From positions 4,240,359 to 4,304,358 of the forward strand of contig NC_052472.1 of NCBI RefSeq assembly GCF_009730915.1: a stretch of 64,000 nt of DNA, read 5' to 3'. Shown here in pieces: positions 1-10,554 of this stretch. Position numbers and translations under genes: made by a program. The stretch is from Dioscorea cayenensis subsp. rotundata (lineage: Eukaryota; Streptophyta; Magnoliopsida; Dioscoreales; Dioscoreaceae). The first letter of the stretch is position 1; each line of letters opens with the position of its first letter. The notes beneath the pieces are model-generated. The model worked only from the letters and a program-made list of their open reading frames with translations. It made no database searches and was not told where the DNA came from.

Positions 1-782
1 ATTTATAAAAATAGAGATCGATCATTGATTCCTTTTTCCTCTATTTTCATTTTCTAAGGTGAATGAGCGAAGAGGGCGAAGATTTTTTTTTCTTTTTTTT
101 AGATAAAATGTTTGAATTGAATTTTGGTCAAAAAAAAGAAAAAATAAAAATCAAATGAGTAATAAAAAAAAATTATCTAAATGAAAACTCACTATTATAT
201 AGAATATGTTAAGAAGCATAAAGTAAAGCAGCTATGGATGCAGACAAGGTCTAGAAAGAAAAAAGACATTGTTTAAGAGCCTGGCAATGGTACAATTGAA
301 TTTCTTACACAACAATTAGAAGGGAAAGGCTTGTAGATCTCCAGGTATTGTTGACCATGAAGCAGCAGAGTTGGGTCAAAACTGCCAAGAAAATATTGGT
401 GAGACTTTCACTTCTGACCATGAGAAGCTATAGAGAAAACTCAGAAAAGTAAAGTTATGGCCATAAGATGTCATAAGATAAATAGATTATATGTTACAAA
501 AAGGACTCAAACAAATTTAGGACTTACTGTAAGCTCAGGCACAACTTCAAGGCTTTGTTTATTTCGATAAATAAACGTAGCACCAAAAGTAGGCAGAACC
601 TGCAATTAAAGGCTTTAACATATGTTAGGATGACTTAGATTCTTTACATAAAAAATGGGAAAATAATATTTGATTCTTCCCACAAAAGCTAGGTCTAAGC
701 ATAAGTGAATCAAAAGGAAAAGTCAAAGCCAAAATGACAGAAGGCTCAACAAAAATTGTAGGCAGGCATTGATAACAGCCGC
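1..782. other. No gene recognised
   Basis: AT-rich sequence with many stops in all frames. It may be the decayed upstream part of the LINE scrap that follows, but no motif supports that. Confidence 0.4.
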
Positions 783-1020
783 TTGGAGCAGTTAATTTCT
801 CTCAATCAGGGAAGACTAGAATTGTTAATGGCACTCCCTTTTCTCTCTATAAGCAGAGGTCATTCTACATCTTACCTGCTGTATCACATTCTGGACAAAA
901 TCAAAACCAGGTTTATGTGGAAAGGCCCAAAAAATGAAATGCAAATTTACCATTTGGTCTTTCAACCATCAATTTAAAAGAATTAAATCTTGCCCTGATT
1001 ATTAAAAAAACATGGAAACT
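783..1020 (+). pseudogene. LINE reverse-transcriptase scrap
   Basis: A short plus-strand frame reads GRLELL, then DKIKTRFMWKGP, then YHLVFQP. This order matches the thumb region of plant L1-type reverse transcriptases, where a 'GRL.LI..VL' segment is followed by 'KIRR.FLWKG' and a 'W..V..P' segment. The frame opens on TTG, not ATG, and stops follow at once, so this is a fragment only. Plausible rather than firm; a chance resemblance is possible at this length. Confidence 0.4.
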
Positions 1021-1557
1021 AAGTTCTAAAAAATCATATGACTAATAGGCTAATTCAAATTCTTGACAACATAAAATGCAGGACCATACATCAAGGGAAT
1101 TCCATCACTAATGAGAAACTTGAGGACAAATTGGCAGATCATTTGGATGTCCACTATGAATAAAGAGACAGAGGAGAAAGGAGCACAAAGATGAAAATGA
1201 TAGACAAGAATGAGATCAAGCTTTTTAATTAACCAATCTTTACATTCACTCACTTAATTTAGAGTGTTAGTTGGGTGGTATAATCTTCTCACCAAGCTCA
1301 CATCTTATTTCAATTACAATAGCAAATGATCTCTGCATTGACTAAATCTGACTAAATTGAGTAAACCAAAAGAAAAACAATGAGGATGTTGAGGATGTTA
1401 TTGTAAGGTTTGTTCAAGGGAAAAAGAAAAGTGACAACTAACGTAGTTAATTTGGTAGAGGAGCTGCTAACAAATTGCTAACAAGACAGCTGAGATCTAG
1501 CTTGAATCTATTGTAGTTAATTCAGTATCTTAGACCTTAACACTATTATATTTTCTA
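1021..1557. other. No gene recognised
   Basis: AT-rich intergenic sequence, possibly decayed LINE. No motif was seen. Confidence 0.4.
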
Positions 1558-2146
1558 AAAAGATGGCAATTTGTACCCTACCCGACAGGTATACCCGCAA
1601 AGAGGGTATTACCCTCTTTGACCGGGTACGGGTATGGGTAAGGGCATTACCTGTTATTTTTTGAGTGGGTACGGGTCGAATAAGGGCATGCCCCTACCCT
1701 ACCCATACTCTTACCCGTACTCTTACATGTTGAAGAGCGTACGGGTAAAACTCGTACCCTCATATATATATAAATTATATATAGATGAGTTACTGAGTTT
1801 AGGAAATTAGGGCTTTGCTTAAAACCTAATTTCCTAAACTCGATAACTCATCTATTTAGAATTTATATATATATATATATATATATATTATTTTTTATTA
1901 CTTGTTATGTAATTTTGAATTTATGGACATGTGTTTAAATATGGTATTGTAATGAATTATGAATTATTATTATTATTATTATTCCTAGTATTTAAATATA
2001 ATTCAATAATTTGAACAACGGGTAAGTGGGTACAGGTAAGGGTATAGATTTTTTTTACCCTAGAAAGCACGGGTATAGGGTAGGGTTACGAGTACGGGTA
2101 AGGATTTTGACATACCCTATCCATACCCTACCAATTGCCATCTCTA
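1558..2146. mobile_element. hAT-like MITE, GATGGCAAT family, copy 1
   Basis: The ends are inverted: AGATGGCAATTTGTACCC on the left and CCAATTGCCATCTCTA on the right. The flanks carry an 8-bp near-identical duplication, ATTTTCTA (1550-1557) and ATTTTGTA (2147-2154), 7 of 8 matching. An 8-bp duplication with short TIRs is typical of hAT elements. The interior is made of many ACCCGTACCC/GGGTACGGGT repeats in both orientations around an AT-rich core, and it has no coding frame. A second copy, split by a CACTA element, lies at 39532-39567 and 54450-55403. Confidence 0.75.
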
Positions 2147-2568
2147 ATTTTGTATTTAAGTATGACTCTGTTTTAGACTTTTACTTAATTAGAACCATAG
2201 TTACTTGAAACACAGTACGATCCGAGTCACAAAACGGGTACGCATACAAGAAATGATGCTTGTATTGCATCCAATATGGTCGGGGTAGGCTTAGTTGGTA
2301 TGATTAGTTCGAGTCAAGATACCATTGAAAATTACATCTGAGTTGGTTATATAAAATACATACAAAATTATAAAACTTAAATACTAATTCAAAAGAAAAA
2401 GATGTTCTTAGATTACCAATTATATCCAAAAATGCATAAGCATAACATTTAATATGAAAATAACATTAAAATTAAAATTCTAAAAGTAATTAAGCAAACT
2501 TTAAAGATGTTTTGATGCATAACATATAAAAACACATAAACATTAAAGTAATTAAGTAACCAAATAGA
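2147..2568. other. No gene recognised
   Basis: AT-rich sequence without an open frame or repeat structure that I could recognise. Confidence 0.4.
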
Positions 2569-2742
2569 TTATCTTTCATCACCCTTGTCAAACTCAAAAA
2601 CATCTTCGTCCCATGAGCTCCATGTCATGTCAACAAGTTTCATAGTAGAATCTTCCAAATTTGTATAGTCTGGATAGATTTCCCATTTCCTATAAGGGCC
2701 ATGTTTATAGTTTTCACTAAAACATGCTTGTAGACAAATATT
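2569..2742 (-). pseudogene. Unrecognised coding-like fragment
   Basis: On the minus strand a 57-codon frame runs between stops and ends in TAA (2569-2571). Its composition looks protein-like, with few runs and many W, Y, D and E residues; it includes EIYPDYTNLEDST and WSSWDEDVFEF. There is no ATG at its start, so it would be a last exon or a fragment. I do not recognise the family. Coding-like minus-strand stretches at about 2860-3170 (for example MAGKYTSLPLVMFLPG) may belong to the same decayed gene. Confidence 0.25.
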
Positions 2743-2783
2743 TTAGTGGATAAACACAAGTTTATCAACCTTTGTACAATTCA

Positions 2784-2844
2784 GCCTGTTTCCCTTGACA
2801 CTGTGAATATAAGGGTAAGCTGAATTTTACAAAGGGAAACAGGC
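2784..2844. repeat. Perfect 13-bp inverted repeat with nested arms
   Basis: GCCTGTTTCCCTT (2784-2796) is repeated inverted as AAGGGAAACAGGC (2832-2844). A second inverted pair, TTGTACAATTCAGC and GCTGAATTTTACAA, is interleaved with it, so the stretch looks like a locally inverted duplication rather than a simple hairpin. Confidence 0.6.
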
Positions 2845-2849
2845 TAAGG

Positions 2850-4354
2850 CTCTCAAGGACAGGTCTCACCCTTGGCTGTCAACATATGTTCTCCAGAACC
2901 AGGGAGGAACATGACCAAAGGAAGAGAAGTATACTTCCCTGCCATCTCAACCAATGACTGGATTTCAGGCTAAGGCTCTTAACAGAGGACTCTAGCTAGT
3001 GCACTTAGAGGACACAAACAAAGCTGGTGTAGTTCTTGCAAAATTATTCCCAACACTTGCTTGTTCTCCTTCATTAAATTCCATGTCAATATCATCTTCT
3101 TCATAGACAATAATTTTGTACAACTATTTTCCCTTAAGTTTGTGATATTAATTGCACTGATCATGCTGAATTATAATCCTATAAGCCTTTTCTCATACAT
3201 CTCACCATAGCACACCTGTCTCATTGACATATACTAAGACTATGGGAAATTGAAGACTGACACCACATGGCCAATTATGTTCCTCTATAGGTGTTAATGG
3301 AAGCAAGGTAAGTTCATTACTTTAGAACTCAGCCTCTCCTCCCTGTTCGTATTCTACCACTAAGTCTTGCACTTTGTCCAAACTTAGTGTTTGTCATACA
3401 AGCCTAAGCAAATATTATAACTGGTCGAGATGTAAATATCAACTTTATACAGCATGATGTCTAACAAAATCACAAGCAACAATGTTTAGAATAATTTCCA
3501 ACTACATTGACCAAAATGAGTAACAAGAATTTCCATTTTCCATCAAAGGATTCAATTTCCAGCTTAAAATGCAAAGCATCATGCTCAAAACTAGAAGAGG
3601 AAGTACTAGCAAAGAGGAAAAACCAAGAAAAACAGACTTCAACTTCTAACTTAACATGTAACAATATTTGGAATTGTTGTAACCTCAATTTGATCATCTC
3701 TGGCAATCACAACCCAAAGAAAAAGTGACAGGTGCTAGCAATGCTCACATTCACAATCTAGGACAAGTATATAGACATAGAAGAATAGATAGCAGCAAAA
3801 CCATAAGACAAATATGTGGTTTAGTAATATGTGGTTCGCCCAACCCTGACTTACTTCCGTGGGCATGCCGAAACTAGCATCCACTATCATTAAGAAGAAT
3901 ACTCCAGAGATATTGCCTATCCTTTGAACTTAGGAACAAACCCTATCAATGAGACTTAAGCTCCTTCTAATACTGACCAAAGTGAAAAAATTCCACATCA
4001 TAGCTAGAAGAGACCACAAAGAATCCAAAATTCCTTCTCCCAAAGAAGCCCTGCAGTCTTCTTTCCTTTTCTATCATGCATTACATACAATACATCCCCA
4101 AAATACCATTACATAAACCTAACAAACAATCAAGCAACATTTACAGGCATTACATACAACATATCATACTAATTAGAAAAAAAATGCACCACATGATGGT
4201 TAATTTGAGTGATTTGGATAACCCCAAAATCAAAATGCCAATTTACAAGAAGCCTCAATTTCCATCAAAGACTTCAATTTCAAGCTTGACATGCCAGGCA
4301 TCATACCAAAATTAGAGGAAACTGTACTAGTAAAGAGGAAATAAAGAAGTCCAC
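2850..4354. other. Probable intron 3 of the ECH2-like gene, repeat-rich
   Basis: This lies downstream of ECH2 exon 3 on the minus strand. I searched it by eye for the next conserved exon (expected VLPTFA at its start) and did not find it. About 100 bp at 3528-3640 is a diverged copy of 4258-4352, inside the same intron. The remainder is AT-rich. Confidence 0.4.
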
Positions 4355-4751
4355 CTGAATGAAGGGCTGCCCATCCTGATGGTATACATACTTGAGCTCC
4401 TTCTCATCCAAAGCATCTCCACCGCAAGCTCCAACCCCAAGAGCATACAGAGCCACATCTCTTCATCAAAATCAATCAACAAAACCAACAATTCATCCAT
4501 CCCAATCAACCTACATAGCTAAAAAAGAAAACTCATCACACAACGAACCCTAACCCTAGCCAACCTCTCGTTGTAAGAGAAAACAGTCTGCAAAACAAGA
4601 AAGAACAGAGATTCATGAGATCAACGGAAGCAATTGGAAAAGAAGCAAAACCAAAAAAAGATGGATCAATATAGAAACTAACATCGGAGAAGTTGAAGGA
4701 GAGTGCGAGCTCTGGATCGATGGAGGATGAGGGTGGCCTGGAGATCCCCAT
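4355..4751 (-). CDS. ECH2: Enoyl-CoA hydratase 2, peroxisomal (5' exons only)
   Basis: Three GT-AG exons on the minus strand join in frame: 4751-4683 (23 codons), 4587-4565 and 4460-4355, giving about 66 residues. The product starts MGISRPPSSSIDPELALSF and continues through FSYNER, DVALYALGVGACGGDALDEK and ELKYVYHQDGQPFIQ. This is the N-terminal part of the plant MaoC/hot-dog enoyl-CoA hydratase 2. That enzyme hydrates 2-trans-enoyl-CoA to the 3R-hydroxyacyl-CoA in peroxisomal beta-oxidation of unsaturated fatty acids; its usual length is about 300 residues. The start is the ATG at 4751; the frame extends 9 nt further up only through a TTG. The hydratase-2 active-site motif and the C-terminal peroxisomal signal would lie in later exons, which are not in the 4.3 kb to the window edge. 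The gene either continues leftward across a repeat-filled intron or is a 5' fragment. Confidence 0.8.
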
Positions 4752-4888
4752 GGTCGTCAACGACGAAGAAGAGTAAAAGACTCGAAGAGAAGAAGTGAGC
4801 GCGTGCTTCTAAAGAGCGAGACAATTTAACAAGCTACAAATGATTGCGGATTCGGATTGCGTGTTTCTTAGATCCGACCCGATTTGAA

Positions 4889-4915
4889 GATATTCGGCTA
4901 TATATATATATATAA
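4889..4915 (-). promoter_or_regulatory. Possible TATA box of the ECH2-like gene
   Basis: An uninterrupted TATATATATATATA tract lies about 140-165 bp upstream of the ATG at 4751. This would leave a normal-length 5' UTR. Simple TA repeats are common here, so it is only a candidate. Confidence 0.35.
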
Positions 4916-5130
4916 TGCGATTTAATTGAGTTAAATTGCCTTTCATGATCCATCATCCCAAACTGATCCAGAAACATTCATAACTACATGCTTTTTACTT
5001 TCACATAATAATAATAATAATATTTTTGCGTAAGTGAAGTTTGATTGCTTTTATGTTTAGATATTTAATTTTATTATTATTAGATTTTAGAATTTGGGGT
5101 TTAGGTTAATGAAGGTGTAAGAATTTTTAA

Positions 5131-5265
5131 TAAGTGGGCAAGCCATTGAGCTACCGAATTCAATGGACGTTGAGTTATCATGTGTCCCACCTTTGCACCA
5201 CCGAGAAGTTGAACTTGGGATTATTTTTAGGTGTAAGGGACCGATGCCACTAGGCTATGAGTGCC
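5131..5265 (-). mobile_element. tRNA-derived SINE relic
   Basis: On the minus strand the head contains an A-box match, TAGCCTAGTGGC (5257-5246). A near B-box, AAGTTCAACTTC, follows about 30 nt later (5217-5205), as in Pol III-promoted SINEs. No clear tail or target duplication was found, so it is old or truncated. Confidence 0.4.
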
Positions 5266-5467
5266 TTGACAAAATTTTGTTTTTTCTCTGAAAGTATTTT
5301 ATCAATAAAAAAAAAAAATCAAACTCATATGCCTTTACATAAAAGTTTATCTAAATCAATAGCAAAATCAGAAATTTTTGATTTCTTGGAAGTTTGTTCA
5401 AACATGCTCATAGAGTTTTTAATAACAATAAAACAAACAGTTACTTTATTTAAAAGATATCTTTTAA

Positions 5468-6218
5468 GTGTGTGTTTGGATTACTGTAATGGAATTAGAA
5501 AGAATGAAGTAATGAAGGAGGAGGGAAAGGAATGGGTATGAGATGGTAATGAAAAAGGTGTTTGGTTGAAGAGGTATGGAATGGAAAAAATAGAAGAGTA
5601 ATTTATTGGGAATTGAAAAAATAATGAAAAGATATGATGTAAAATTACCTTTATGCCCTTAATATAAATAAATCAATTTTGTTGTTTATAAAATATTTTA
5701 AATAAATTTTAATTATTATAATTAATTATTTAAATTACTTATTAATTATTTAAATTACTTATTAATTATTTTATGACTTATTTTTGAAATAAATATTTAT
5801 TTAATAAAATTATTATATGATTATTATAATTAAATATTAATTATTTAAATATTTAATACATTTATATTTAAAATAAATATTTATTATAATTATTATATGA
5901 TTATTATAATTAACTATTAATTATTTTAATATTAATACATTTATATTAAATATATTTATTTATTTAATATAATTATATGATTATTATATTTAAATATTAA
6001 TTACTTTAATATTGATATATTTATAAAATGGGTATTTTATACCCATTACCTTCAATCAATTTTCATTCCCCCCAATTTGGGGGGAATGGATCATTACCCA
6101 TGGGGGGTTAATGGTAACCCCCATGAGTAATGATTATTACCCTAAAAAATTGGCCAAACATGGGAATGGGTAATGGTTCCCACAAGGGGGAAACCATTAC
6201 CCCCATCCAAACACTGCC
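5468..6218. mobile_element. Tourist-like MITE (TAA duplication), family A
   Basis: A 751-bp element lies between TAA repeats at 5465-5467 and 6219-6221. The ends are inverted (GTGTGTTTGGAT on the left, ATCCAAACACTGCC on the right), with inverted GGTAATGG/CCATTACC motifs just inside. A 3-bp TAA duplication with GTTTGG-type ends suits PIF/Harbinger MITEs. The interior is AT-rich and noncoding. One end of the same family recurs at 18483-18581. Confidence 0.7.
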
Positions 6219-6290
6219 TAATAGTTTTCGTTCTTTTAAACTATTAGATGAAGTTGGAACAAATTAGGTAATGGAAGATCTACACATAGT

Positions 6291-6746
6291 TGTAATGAAA
6301 CTAAAATTAGTTCACATTGGCTAATTGATGGAGAGTCCATGTGCATATAAATGGTGACTAGCCTCCCTACGAGGCTGGTCTTTTGGGGTGCAGATCCACT
6401 TGTATGTGCAACATTAGTGTTTTCATTAAAATGAAGTGTGGAGCCCTGGTTGGCTGGTTTCTTGTTGAGGCCCAAGGGATGGGAGAAGGTTGGATGGCTT
6501 TGAACTAAGGTCCCCTAGCCTGTGCACAGGTTAAGGGCTAGATGGCTTTGCGATGGGATCCTTCATCATGGGCCCCCAAATGAACTTGGACTTAGCAAGC
6601 ATCTAGGCTAGCTAGCTTTGCGTTGGTCTTGACGAGAGCGTCAGGCTTCGATCGGGGTGCCATGTAATGAACCCAAAATTAGTCCTATATCGGCTAATTG
6701 ATGGAGAGTCCATGTGCATATAAGTAGTGGCCAATCCTCCCTACTA
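6291..6746. repeat. Direct-repeat pair, possible TRIM or LTR remnant
   Basis: A block of about 75 bp occurs at 6291-6372 and again at 6665-6746. It shares TGTAATGAA, AAAATTAGT, and GGCTAATTGATGGAGAGTCC followed by ATGTGCATATAA. The period is about 374 bp. Both copies begin TGTAATGAA, as an LTR might, but the second copy breaks off after about 80 bp and no internal domain is visible. Confidence 0.4.
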
Positions 6747-6817
6747 GATTAAGAGATGCTGACAATAGCTATACCTAACTAGTTGCTTAAGAAATGAGTC
6801 ACTCTTTCATAGACATG

Positions 6818-6820
<3 letters not shown>

Positions 6821-6880
<60 letters not shown>
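6821..6880. repeat. (AT)n microsatellite
   Basis: About 30 uninterrupted AT units. Similar shorter tracts occur at 10486-10550, 27903-27931, 54018-54047 and 63883-63910. Confidence 0.95.
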
Positions 6881-6882
<2 letters not shown>

Positions 6883-6938
6883 AAGAGGATTGTTAGCTTA
6901 GTGTCTAATGACAAATCTAGAATGGCCAAAGAGCATAA

Positions 6939-7392
6939 TGTTATGTTTGGATTAAGGGCTCAAGAGGGAAAGTAAAGGAAAGCGAGGGTTAAGGAGGGTC
7001 AAGGTGAACCATTCCCTTATTTGGATAGATTTTTTTTTTAATTTAATGAAAGGAAAGGAAGGGTTGACTCTAATTCTCTTAAACACTCTGAAACCTCACT
7101 TTCTTTGGGCTCAGATTTGGGGTGCAGAGGGAGGATGAATCTTCAAAAAAAAAATTATAACTTAAAAAAACTTCAATATTCTTAATTTTTTATAAGGTAT
7201 AATTAGTGAATCATATTATTATATATCATTTCCTTTCCTTTCGCTTCTTTAACCAAACAAGATTATCAAACTACCCTTCCTCTCCTTTCCTCGTTAAAAT
7301 TTGATTATCCAAATAAAGGTCAACCCTTCCTTTCTTTTCCATTAATTTCCCTTCCCTTACTTTCCCTCCAACTTTTAGATCCAAACACTATG
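6939..7392. mobile_element. Tourist-like MITE (TAA duplication), family B
   Basis: A 454-bp element is flanked by TAA at 6936-6938 and 7393-7395. The termini are inverted: TGTTATGTTTGGAT on the left, ATCCAAACACTATG on the right. The similarity continues inward as GAGGGAAAGTAA/TTACTTTCCCTC. The interior is rich in AAGGAAAGG/CCTTTCCTT motifs and is noncoding. Confidence 0.7.
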
Positions 7393-7724
7393 TAAGTATC
7401 ATTAGGAATTGGTTAAATAATTCTTTCACAAGACTTTCTTAGAGGATAATCACCAAGGGTTATAGGTATATAGTGCATCTAAGAGCATAGGAATTGAGGA
7501 GACTTTATTTCACATTATGTAAAAGTTATTATTTTTTTTATAGGTACTAATAGTTGAGATCTTCTTAGGAGTATCCAAAAAGAGAAGATAGATCTTGAAT
7601 GCATCATCTTCGAGATTATTGTATTGGTTCCAAAGGAATTGAAGATCTTTGTCAAATATGGCCTTTAGAGTGTCCTCCTAAGTGTTGGCAATTAGAGCCA
7701 ATATCTTTTAATTTTAACTACTAT

Positions 7725-8070
7725 TGTTGACTAAAAGTGTTTTCATTAAGAACAAATGGGTTCCAACCAAAGTGTAAGCAATCAAATGAAAATTTCATTT
7801 GCGCTAGAGATTAAAACTTCAGTACGCAACCTTAAAAAAGAATTGAGAGACTATATGCATGACAAGTCTCTCAATATATTATTCAATTTTGAGATACTTC
7901 ATGCATGACTATATGACCTTTCAAAGAAGAAGAATATATAAACTCGATATAATGGAGAGGAAGTAGTGAAAGCTCAATATCTCACGCTCAACATGTAATT
8001 TAATATTATTCAAAATAGATGGGGATCTACATAAAACTATGTGCCCATGCATATATGCTTGCAATCAACA
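7725..8070 (-). repeat. Ty1/copia 3' LTR
   Basis: A 346-bp segment starts TGTTGA and ends TCAACA. On the minus strand it directly follows a purine tract (TTTAAGGGGAGTGATGG) and the end of a copia polyprotein, which fixes it as the 3' LTR of that element. No matching 5' LTR was found. Confidence 0.6.
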
Positions 8071-8390
8071 CCATCACTCCCCTTAAATGGAAGCTACAAA
8101 CAACAAGGAGAGTTCACAAATAGTTATGCTTCTGAGATGGTAAAGCCTTAGTCATTATATCTGCTAACTCCTCTCTAGTATTGCAATACTCTAGATTGAT
8201 CACTCCATTTGATATTAGTTTTTTTTTATAAAATGAAACCTTATATCAATGTGTTTAGAACTTCCATGCGGTATTGGGTTTCTTGTAATAGCAATTGTAG
8301 ATGTATTGTCACAATATATTTGAGTTGCTCCTACTTACTTCTAACTAAAATCAATGAGTAGCCTTTGTAACCAAACTGCTTAACACATTG
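8071..8390 (-). pseudogene. Ty1/copia RNase H, C-terminal end
   Basis: The minus strand carries the hallmark end of a copia polyprotein. The reading is QIYCDNTSTIAITRNPIPHG, then SKHIDIRFHF, then an adenine-rich segment, RVLQY and an ADI-type segment before the purine tract. These match the copia RNase H core (YCDN.SAI.I..NP..H..SKHIDI..HF) and the conserved tail after it. Several in-frame stops and a shift break it. Only the 3' end survives; reverse transcriptase and integrase are absent upstream. Confidence 0.7.
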
Positions 8391-10110
8391 AAGATGTAGT
8401 TGTTATGGAGGCACTTCCTGCTTTTTAACCCATGGAACTATATCATGGTGTAGTTATGACATGAGGTAGGAGAAAGATGCGAACCTACTTTTATAAGATG
8501 GTACTTCTAGAGGAGATGATGAAAACAACGGAAGATATTATATTTGTGGCTAACATTCAATGATGAATGCATAATGTACATAATGTTTATATGTATTTTG
8601 CATGAACTTAGCATGCCTTCTTGAGTAACTTATTATATTTTTTAGTGCTTCTTTGGGTATTTTGTGCTTTATTAAATGAATATATAGTTTTTAGGACAAA
8701 AGAAGCAAAATATGAATGAATCGGAGCTAAACAAGAGAGAAAATAGCACACCAAAGAAAAACATGGGTGTGCTTAGACCGTGTAGATTATAGTAACCGGA
8801 AATTTGAGTGCAAAGTGTAACACAATCTAGTTTTCTTCTTACACAACCTAGCAGAAAGAAGAACATGCATGCTTTAGCTAGTGTAGATTATAGAAAAGAG
8901 ACATTCAATAAGCAAAGGTAGCCAGCTACTTACACACCCGTACTTGTAAGAAACACGCTTGTGTTCAAGCCTGTGTAAATCCCAGACTGTGATATTTTTG
9001 TTCAATTCGTGTTTTGAACTTCGTTAATAAAGTGCAAAGTCAAGCACGGTTGTGCTGAAGGCTGTGTAAATCCCAATTTGTTATATTTTTGTCTAATTCA
9101 AGTTTTAAACTTCACCAGTAAAGTGCACGGCCTCAAACACACCTTCAATATGGTCGTATAGTAGTCAAACCTATTTTTAAATGCCCAAGATTTAGGTTTT
9201 GAGGGGGATTTTTTGGTGGAGAATAGGTAGAAAGGAGAGCTAAAGGTCATTATTCAATGATTGATTGAAGCTACTCATGTGGTCTGGAGACGAGCGATTG
9301 GCGATTTGGCATTCTCCATCATTGGAGTCCATTGCAACAATTGAGAGGAGCTTGAGGAAGTTTTCATCATGATTTCCTTCTTGTCTTTAATCTTAAATTG
9401 TATGTTATTATTTTTGAATCAAAGAAACTAAACCACCATTCGGTGCCTTGGGCTATGAATCTTAAGAATAATTGTATTTTGTTTTCTTACTTTTAGACAT
9501 TGGCTATTAGTATTTTGTGAATCTTCTATGTTGTTTCATTCTTGCAATTACATTGGCTATTAGCTTTAATTGCATATTTGATTGACATGATTAGGATTGA
9601 AAAATCAATCATGTTAGGTCACACATAAAAGATAAGGATTGAGTGCACACCTAAAGTAAGTTGTATGGTGTCGAACTCTTCGGATTAGGGTTAAAACTAA
9701 TAAAGAGATTCATAGAGCGTCATGCAATCATAAAATAATTATCTATTACCGTATAGGATTATGGTTGATTTCCTGGACCAAAGAGTCAATTACTCTATGA
9801 ATCTCCATGGTCCAAGAGTGTTATACCAAAAGCCAATATAGGAAATCTTTGCAATTGTCTTAAGAGGAGTGAGCCTATGGCATCCCTCCATCTCCTGATT
9901 TTATCTTAAGCTTGTCATCTCTCTACCTTAGTATTTGATTTTCTCACTTACGTTTAATAGTACCAAATTCCATTCTACCGGCTAGATGATAGAGGATGAA
10001 CTAATACTAGGAGAGCTAGTCCCTGTGAATTTAACTACTCTACCTTAGGGTACACTTTACTACTTGTGCAACCCTCGCATTTATGATGTGTATGCAAGGG
10101 GAGTACTATT
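8391..10110. other. No gene; LTR- or leader-like retroelement sequence
   Basis: No coding frame. The segment ending near 10110 (CTAGTCCCTGTGAATTTAA, then CTACCTTAGGGTACACTTTA, then ACTTGTGCAACC) resembles the 3' part of large plant Gypsy LTRs. No matching partner or TG...CA pair could be fixed, so this is an impression only. Confidence 0.25.
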
Positions 10111-10481
10111 CAACATATTATCATTGCATACTATGATTAGATTAAGAGAAGACATCAAATGACAGAAAGAGAAGGCATCAAATGACACAGTTATAGGGTT
10201 AATTTTCATACTAATCTGGATAGCACATTAGCATAGGTGATCAATTTACCTTATCAAGGAATTAGCTTGCATTATTACTCTAGATTAATTAGATCATTTA
10301 ACATAAGTTCGACAAGTGGATGAAGACATTCTTCCCATGATAGTAGGTGATGACCTTGTAGTAGATATTAAGACAACACAAGGGCAAGAAGCTTGAAGAC
10401 TAATGCTTAGCTACTAAGTTAGATTTTGAAACACTATAGTGAAGGCAACAATTGTTTACTATATTTCTCCAACTGGTCTCT

Positions 10482-10554
<73 letters not shown>

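Noticed and set aside
1573..2140. ACCCGTACCC runs as a satellite or telomere variant
   Set aside because: They are symmetric interior repeats of a hAT-like MITE with TIRs and a target duplication.
4541..4556. AACCCTAACCCTAG-like motif
   Set aside because: Only about one and a half telomere-like units, inside an ECH2 intron; not telomeric DNA.
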